A stretch of 64,000 bases of DNA. Source: Actinomadura sp. J1-007 (GTDB taxonomy: Bacteria > Actinomycetota > Actinomycetes > Streptosporangiales > Streptosporangiaceae). The notes below the pieces were generated by a model. It saw only the letters and a program-made list of their open reading frames with translations. It searched no databases and was not told the DNA's origin. Location: the NCBI RefSeq assembly GCF_009793335.1, contig NZ_WING01000001.1:744001-808000 (forward strand), read 5' to 3'. A program made the translations under genes and the position numbers. Shown piece after piece: positions 59,313 to 64,000 of this stretch; within the stretch, counting starts at the first letter, position 1; each line of letters opens with the position of its first letter.

Positions 59313-60070
59313 CGGGGCAGCCCCAGGTCCCCGCTGCGGCCCGAGGTGATCAGCTCGACGACGTTGGTGTGCGTGACGTCGGCGGTGCGCACCTGCGCGA
59401 CCATGCGGCCGAGGTACAGCGCGGCGATCCGGTCGGAGACGGCGAACACGTCGTTCATGTTGTGCGAGATCAGCACGACCGCCAGGCCCTGGTCGGCGAG
59501 CCGCCGCACGAGCTCCAGGACCTGCTGGGTCTGCGCGACGCCGAGCGCCGCGGCGGGCTCGTCCAGCACGACGAGGCGGCTGTCCCACAGGACGGCGCGG
59601 GCGATCGCGACGGTCTGCCGCTGCCCTCCCGACAGGGTCGAGATCCGCTGCCGCACCGAGCCCATCGTGCGGATCGACAGGCCCGACAGCGTCTTGGCGG
59701 CCAGCTCCTCCATCGTCGCCTCGTCCAGGACCAGGCCGCGCCGCCGCTCGCGGCCGAGGAAGAGGTTCTGGACGATGTCGAGGTTCTCGCAGAGGGCGAG
59801 GTCCTGGTGGACGACCTCGATGCCGAGCGCGGCCGCGTCGCGGGGGCTGCCGAGCCGTACCGGGCGGCCCTCGAACAGGTACTCGCCCGAGTCGTACGGG
59901 TGGATGCCGCCGATGCACTTGACCAGCGTGGTCTTGCCGGCCCCGTTGTCGCCGACGAGCGCCGTCACCTCGCCCGGGTAGGCCGAGAACGCGACATCGC
60001 GCAGGACCTTCATCGAGCCGAAGCTCTTGTCGACGCCTCGCAGCTCGAGCAGGGGTGTCGTCACAGACAT
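59309..60070 (-). CDS. sugar ABC transporter ATPase, single domain (copy B)
   Basis: 253 residues from the ATG at 60070 (GGTGGGAG upstream; GTG at 60085 less likely). Walker A GDNGAGKTTL, signature LSGGQRQ, Walker B RLVVLDEP. Closely related to the ATPase at 61549-62364 and both match one half of XylG-type proteins, which normally carry two ATPase domains in one chain. In this copy the Walker B tail reads LDEPAAALG. Confidence 0.92.
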   Translation of the reverse strand: MSVTTPLLELRGVDKSFGSMKVLRDVAFSAYPGEVTALVGDNGAGKTTLVKCIGGIHPYDSGEYLFEGRPVRLGSPRDAAALGIEVVHQDLALCENLDIVQNLFLGRERRRGLVLDEATMEELAAKTLSGLSIRTMGSVRQRISTLSGGQRQTVAIARAVLWDSRLVVLDEPAAALGVAQTQQVLELVRRLADQGLAVVLISHNMNDVFAVSDRIAALYLGRMVAQVRTADVTHTNVVELITSGRSGDLGLPR

Positions 60071-60253
60071 GCCGAGGGCTCCCACCGTGCCACACCGCCG
60101 CCGCCCGCCAGGCGGTCGTGGCTGGTGAGCGTACCAGCCGCCGGGCCGCCGCCGCGCCCCGCGCCGCCGTCCCCGCCGGGCCGCGCGCCGCCTCCGCCGC
60201 CCCCGCCGCGCCGGGCCGGGCGGGACGGGCGGCGGGGTCGTGCGGCGGCACGG

Positions 60254-61549
60254 TCACCGCCCGGTGGCGGCGCGGCGGCGTCGGGCCAGGGCGTCGATGC
60301 TCGCGGCGAACAGCAGCACTCCCCCGGTGATGAGGAAGTTGGCGTACGCCTTGGCGCCGAGCAGGCCGAGCCCGTTGTCGATGGTGGCGATGACCAGCCC
60401 GCCGAGCACGGCGTCGCGGGCCTTGCCCTTGCCGCCGAACAGGCTCGTCCCGCCGATCACGGCCGCGCCGACGCCGAGCAGCAGCGTGGTGCCGCCGCCC
60501 GCGTCGGGCGTGATCGAGTTCAGCCGGGACGCGGCGGCGATCCCGCTGAGCGCGGCGAACGTGGAGGCGATCATGAACACCGACATCCGGATCCGGGTCA
60601 CGTTGATCCCGGCGCGGCGCGCGGCCTCGGCGTTGCCGCCGACCGCGTACACGTGCCGCCCGTACGGGGTGCGGCCGAGCACGAACGTGCAGATGATGAG
60701 CAGCACGCCGACCAGCGGGACGCCCCACGGGATGCCGCTGATCACGATGAGCGGGCTCGGCGCGCGGTCCAGGCTGAGCACGTACGTGGCGACCAGCAGC
60801 GCCGCGGCGATCACGGCGACCTGGCCCGCCACGAGGACGAGGGGCCGGCCGACCAGGCCGCGCTCGCGCTGCCGCCGCCACCGCCAGAGCTGCGTCGCGG
60901 CGTACCCGGCGGCGCAGAGGACGGCGAGGGTCCAGCCGAGCCAGACCGGCATGTTCTTGTTGGCGAGCGCCACGATCACGTCGTCGCGCACGGGCACCGT
61001 GCCGCCGTCGCCGATCAGCCGCAGCGTGATGCCCTGGAGGCCGAGGAACAGCGCGAGCGTCACGACGAACGACGGGATCCGCACGACCGACACGAGCCAG
61101 CCGATCGCGGTGCCGATGACGATCCCGACGCCGATCGCGGTGATGACCGCGACGTACCAGGGCTGGCCGGCGTCCACCATCAGCTTGGCCATCACGGCGG
61201 CGCACACGCCGCTCGCCACGCCCGCCGACAGGTCGATCTCGCCCAGCAGCAGGACGAACACCAGGCCCATCGCGAGGATCGTGACCGGCAGCGCCTGCGT
61301 GGACAGGTTGGCGATGTTGCCCGTGCTGAGGAACGTCTCGGGCCTCAGCGCGGTGAACAGCACGACGAGCCCGGCGAGGCCGAGGATCGCCGGGACCGCG
61401 CCCAGGTCCCCGGACCGCACCCGGCTCCAGTAGTCGCCGACCGCCGCGCGCACGTCGTGCTCGCGCCGGTCGGCGGCGAAGTCCGAGTCCGCCAGCTTCA
61501 CGGCGGCCTCCTTGCCCTCGGGGATGTTCGTGGACATCGAAGCCCCCAT
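60254..61549 (-). CDS. xylose-type ABC transporter permease
   Basis: About 431 residues (start 61549, coupled to the ATPase by TGATG; 61537 is an alternative). About ten TM helices with LLGEIDLSAGVASGVCAAVM and GGTSLFGGKGKARDAVLGGL, the XylH/RbsC signature. Length is that of XylH-type permeases. Placed between the two ATPase genes; the 183-bp gap downstream (60071-60253) is GC-rich without a gene. Confidence 0.92.
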   Translation of the reverse strand: MGASMSTNIPEGKEAAVKLADSDFAADRREHDVRAAVGDYWSRVRSGDLGAVPAILGLAGLVVLFTALRPETFLSTGNIANLSTQALPVTILAMGLVFVLLLGEIDLSAGVASGVCAAVMAKLMVDAGQPWYVAVITAIGVGIVIGTAIGWLVSVVRIPSFVVTLALFLGLQGITLRLIGDGGTVPVRDDVIVALANKNMPVWLGWTLAVLCAAGYAATQLWRWRRQRERGLVGRPLVLVAGQVAVIAAALLVATYVLSLDRAPSPLIVISGIPWGVPLVGVLLIICTFVLGRTPYGRHVYAVGGNAEAARRAGINVTRIRMSVFMIASTFAALSGIAAASRLNSITPDAGGGTTLLLGVGAAVIGGTSLFGGKGKARDAVLGGLVIATIDNGLGLLGAKAYANFLITGGVLLFAASIDALARRRRAATGR

Positions 61550-62364
61550 CAGATGTTCTCAGCGGCGGTGTGCGGCGCGAGCCCGAGGTCCCCGGACCGG
61601 CCCGCGGTGATCAGCTCCACGACCTGGCTCGTGGTGACGTCGGCCGTCCGCACCTCGGCGGCGACCCGGCCGAGGTACAGCGCGGTGACCCGGTCGGCGA
61701 CCTCGAACACGTCGTTCAGATTGTGCGAGATCAGGCCCACGGCGTGCCCGGTGTCGGCGAGCCGCCGCACCAGGTCCAGGACCTGCCGGGTCTGCTGCAC
61801 GCCGAGCGCAGCGGTCGGCTCGTCCAGGATGACGACCTTCGACTCCCACAGCGCGGCCTTGGCGATGGCGACGGTCTGCCGCTGCCCGCCGGACAGGCTC
61901 GCGACCTGCTGCCGGACGGACTTGACGGTGCGGACCGACAGGCGCGCGAGGGTCTCGCGGGCCGCCTCCTCCATCGAGTGCTCGTCCAGCACGATGCCCC
62001 GGCGCCGTTCGCGGCCGAGGAACATGTTCTGCACGATGTCGAGGTTGTCGGCGAGCGCGAGGTCCTGGTAGACGACCTCGATGCCGAGCGCCGCCGCGTC
62101 CCGCGGGCCGGTGACGCGCACCTCGCGGCCCTCGAACTCGATCCGGCCGGTGTCGACCGGGTGGATGCCCGCCACGCACTTGATCAGGGTGGACTTGCCC
62201 GCGCCGTTGTCGCCGACGAGGGCCATCACCTCGCCCCGGCGCAGCGCGAAGTCCACGTCGTGCAGGACGTGGACGGGCCCGAAGCTCTTGTTGAGCCCGG
62301 TGATGCGGAGGACGGGGTGGCCGTCGTCCGCCGGGGGCGTGTCTTCCACGTTCGTGTCTGCCAC
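61549..62364 (-). CDS. sugar ABC transporter ATPase, single domain (copy A)
   Basis: 271 residues, GTG start at 62364. Walker A GDNGAGKSTL, signature LSGGQRQ, Walker B KVVILDEP. About 60-65% identical to copy B by eye, sharing the motif QDLALxxNLDIVQNxFLGRE. Two single-domain ATPases around one permease give the pair of nucleotide-binding sites that XylG normally holds in one chain. Overlaps the permease by TGATG. Confidence 0.92.
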   Translation of the reverse strand: MADTNVEDTPPADDGHPVLRITGLNKSFGPVHVLHDVDFALRRGEVMALVGDNGAGKSTLIKCVAGIHPVDTGRIEFEGREVRVTGPRDAAALGIEVVYQDLALADNLDIVQNMFLGRERRRGIVLDEHSMEEAARETLARLSVRTVKSVRQQVASLSGGQRQTVAIAKAALWESKVVILDEPTAALGVQQTRQVLDLVRRLADTGHAVGLISHNLNDVFEVADRVTALYLGRVAAEVRTADVTTSQVVELITAGRSGDLGLAPHTAAENI

Positions 62365-62480
62365 GTTCGTGCCTTTCGATGACGGCCCGCGGCGGGCCCC
62401 GGGCGCCCGCCCGGCCGGGCCCGGAGGCCGGCCGGGCGGGACGGGCGCCCCAGCGGCGCGGGGGCCGCCGCGGGGGTCGG

Positions 62481-63563
62481 TCACTGGATGCCGGCGGACT
62501 TGCACTTGGCCGCGTAGGCGCCCTTGCACAGGTCGGCCTGCTTGACGAACCCGTCGTCGACGACCTGCTTCACGCCGTCCTTGAAGACGCCGATCGGGTC
62601 GAGCAGCACCGACGGGACGTCCCGCTTGCCCTGCGGGTCGTTGACCTTCCCGGTGGCCTCGCCCTTCTCGCCCTTCAGCAGCGAGACCGCGAGCTTGGCG
62701 ACCGCGTCGGTCTCCTGCTTGACCGGCTTGTAGACGGTCATGCACTGCGAGCCGTCCAGCACGTTCTGGAGGCCCTGGAGGCTCGCGTCCTGGCCGGTGA
62801 CGGGCACCTTCCCGGCCTCGCCGTTCTTCTTCAGGATCGACACCGCCGCGTTGCCGACGCCGTCGTTGGCGGCGAGCACGCCGTCGATCTTGCCGCGCTG
62901 CTGCGTCCACATCTGCTCGAAGATCGTGGCGGCCTTCTGGTTGTCCCACTCGGGGACGGCCTGCTCGGCGACCTTCTTGTAGTTGGCGACCTTGTCCAGC
63001 ACGCTGTGCGCGCCCTGCGCGAACAGCGTCGCGTTGTTGTCGGTCGGCGCGCCGTTCAGGTAGGCGATGTTGGCCGCCTTGTCGCCGAGGCACTTCTGGA
63101 GGCCCTTGCCGAGCTCCTCGCCGACCTTCACGTTGTCGAACGACACGTAGTAGTCGGAGACGCCGCCGAGCGTGAGCCGGTCGTAGTCGATCGTCTTGAC
63201 GCCCTGCGACTTCGCCTTGCGCTGCACGGCGGCGGCGGAGTTGGAGTCCAGCCCGTCCACGATCAGGACGGTCACGCCGCCGGTGATCATCTGGTCGGCG
63301 ATGGTCTGGAACCGCTGGGTGGAGCCCTCGGCGTTCTGGATGTCGTACTGGACGCCCGCCGCCTTGAACGACTGCTCCAGGAACGGCCGGTCGAAGCTCT
63401 CGTACCGGACCGAGGACTTGGTGTCGGGCAGGATCACGCCGATCTTGCCCTTGACCGAGCCGGAGCCGGTCTTCGCCTCGCCGGAGTCGTCGTCCCCGCA
63501 GGCGGCGGAGAGGGTGAGCACGGCCGCCGAGGCGACCGCGAGGCTGAGGATCCCCTTGCGCAT
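62481..63563 (-). CDS. xylose-type ABC transporter substrate-binding lipoprotein
   Basis: 360 residues. Lipoprotein signal ending LSAACGDD. The periplasmic-binding type 1 fold begins GKIGVILPDTKSSVRYESFD, the XylF signature, and the C-terminal PSVLLDPIGVFKDGVKQVV is typical. Likely binds D-xylose or a related pentose/hexose. First gene of the importer; the ATPase, permease, second ATPase and ROK regulator follow on the same strand. Confidence 0.92.
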   Translation of the reverse strand: MRKGILSLAVASAAVLTLSAACGDDDSGEAKTGSGSVKGKIGVILPDTKSSVRYESFDRPFLEQSFKAAGVQYDIQNAEGSTQRFQTIADQMITGGVTVLIVDGLDSNSAAAVQRKAKSQGVKTIDYDRLTLGGVSDYYVSFDNVKVGEELGKGLQKCLGDKAANIAYLNGAPTDNNATLFAQGAHSVLDKVANYKKVAEQAVPEWDNQKAATIFEQMWTQQRGKIDGVLAANDGVGNAAVSILKKNGEAGKVPVTGQDASLQGLQNVLDGSQCMTVYKPVKQETDAVAKLAVSLLKGEKGEATGKVNDPQGKRDVPSVLLDPIGVFKDGVKQVVDDGFVKQADLCKGAYAAKCKSAGIQ

Positions 63564-63693
63564 GGCCCGGGTCCTTTCTGGGGGGTGATACGCCGCCGGT
63601 GACCGCGTTCGGGAACCATCCGGCGTGAATGTTGTGCCCCGCAACTTATGTCGCGCTTCGCGGCCGCGCCAGACCTGCGACCCGCCGGATTTG

Positions 63694-63709
63694 TTGTTGG
63701 CGGTAACAA
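63694..63709 (-). promoter_or_regulatory. candidate operator upstream of the sugar importer
   Basis: TTGTT-GGCGGT-AACAA, a short dyad ~130 nt before the XylF-like start. A ROK repressor site is plausible, not proven. Confidence 0.3.
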
Positions 63710-64000
63710 TCCCGTAACGCGTGATCAACCCGGACGCGACCTGGAGGCGGGGCCGTTCACCCACGCGGCGCCGCGTCCGGGCGGCGCGAGGGCCGCCGCG
63801 TCCATATGTTCGCCGCCTCAACATTCGCCGGTGGGGGCGGGCTCTCGAAGCCGCAGGCGCGGGAGCGGGCGCGGGCTGGAGCGAGCGCGAGCGCGCGGGG
63901 CGGGGGCTGCGGGCGCGGGGTCAGAAGGCGGGGACGTGATCATGCAGACGCCGGCCGGAGTGCGCCGGCGGCGTGCCGCATGACCACGGCCGCTCAGTGG
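63710..64000. other. right edge, no gene assigned
   Basis: The last ~290 bases hold no supported gene. A short frame starting at 63941 ends in an ATGA at 63981 (MTTAAQW...) that may open a gene beyond the window. The GC-rich stretch 63835-63910 (GCGCGGGCTGGAGCGAGCGC) is low complexity. Confidence 0.4.

Noticed and set aside
59291..62071. 926-codon open frame on the plus strand
   Set aside because: Antisense shadow of the ROK, ATPase and permease genes; low-complexity translation with no family match.

Overview
The window is very GC-rich (low 70s percent by eye) and reads as chromosome of an actinomycete, most like Actinomadura/Thermomonosporaceae. The evidence is strong third-position GC, frequent GTG starts, leaderless-looking promoters (TANNNT box 5-8 nt before the start codon) and the family content: MocR, CGNR, TIGR03086, SCO6745-like, TerD, ROK and DUF35/thiolase pairs. 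The genus is inference. I see no tRNA, rRNA, CRISPR array or intact insertion sequence.

Layout. 1-12 kb: accessory metabolism and regulation (partial GH18-like protein, diiron oxygenase, EamA exporter divergent from a MocR regulator, a GC minisatellite, VOC and CGNR proteins, two GNAT acetyltransferases, a DHA2 exporter, menA, and an ArsR-SRPBCC-TIGR03086 operon with two dyad operators). 12-16.5 kb: an island with weaker codon bias, holding an XRE regulator, a tandem second copy of its C-terminal domain without the HTH, a near-perfect 25-bp hairpin beside an IS5-like remnant, and degenerate repeats. 16.5-24 kb: ung, modA, an SRPBCC protein with a nested dyad operator, an FtsH paralogue, a SCO6745-like protein, a transglutaminase-like protein, dapB and a 4-TM protein. 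24-41.6 kb: a core block read leftward (M16 peptidase, pnp, rpsO, ribF, then truB, nrnA-like, rbfA, DUF503, infB, ylxR, nusA, rimP), interrupted by hemolysin III and a SCO1-PCu(A)C copper chaperone fusion. 41.8-51.2 kb: ferritin-like lipoprotein pair, a His/Gln/Gly-repeat protein, TerD with an exonuclease-BRCT protein, a HAD hydrolase, two secreted proteins and a flippase-like membrane protein. 51.2-58 kb: a steroid-type catabolic cluster (luciferase-like oxidoreductase, PaaK-like protein, FadD3-like ligase, DUF35 plus thiolase-like aldolase, flavin reductase) whose three promoters share one 16-bp palindrome resembling the KstR2 box. 58-63.6 kb: a xylose-type ABC importer with two separate single-domain ATPases and a ROK regulator.

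Several genes, including essential ones (ribF, nusA, infB), are broken by apparent single-base losses, nearly all at short G/C runs. All have the same sign, so they look like sequence errors rather than biology. I give these genes over their full extent as 'pseudogene' and state the break point.

Functionally, the steroid cluster and the sugar importer are the two coherent catabolic modules. The infB operon is the standard nusA/infB translation operon. The most distinctive observations are the shared 16-bp operator at 51.25, 57.08 and 57.30 kb, the HTH-less tandem duplicate with its hairpin/IS scar at 14.7 kb, and the split xylose-type ATPase arrangement.
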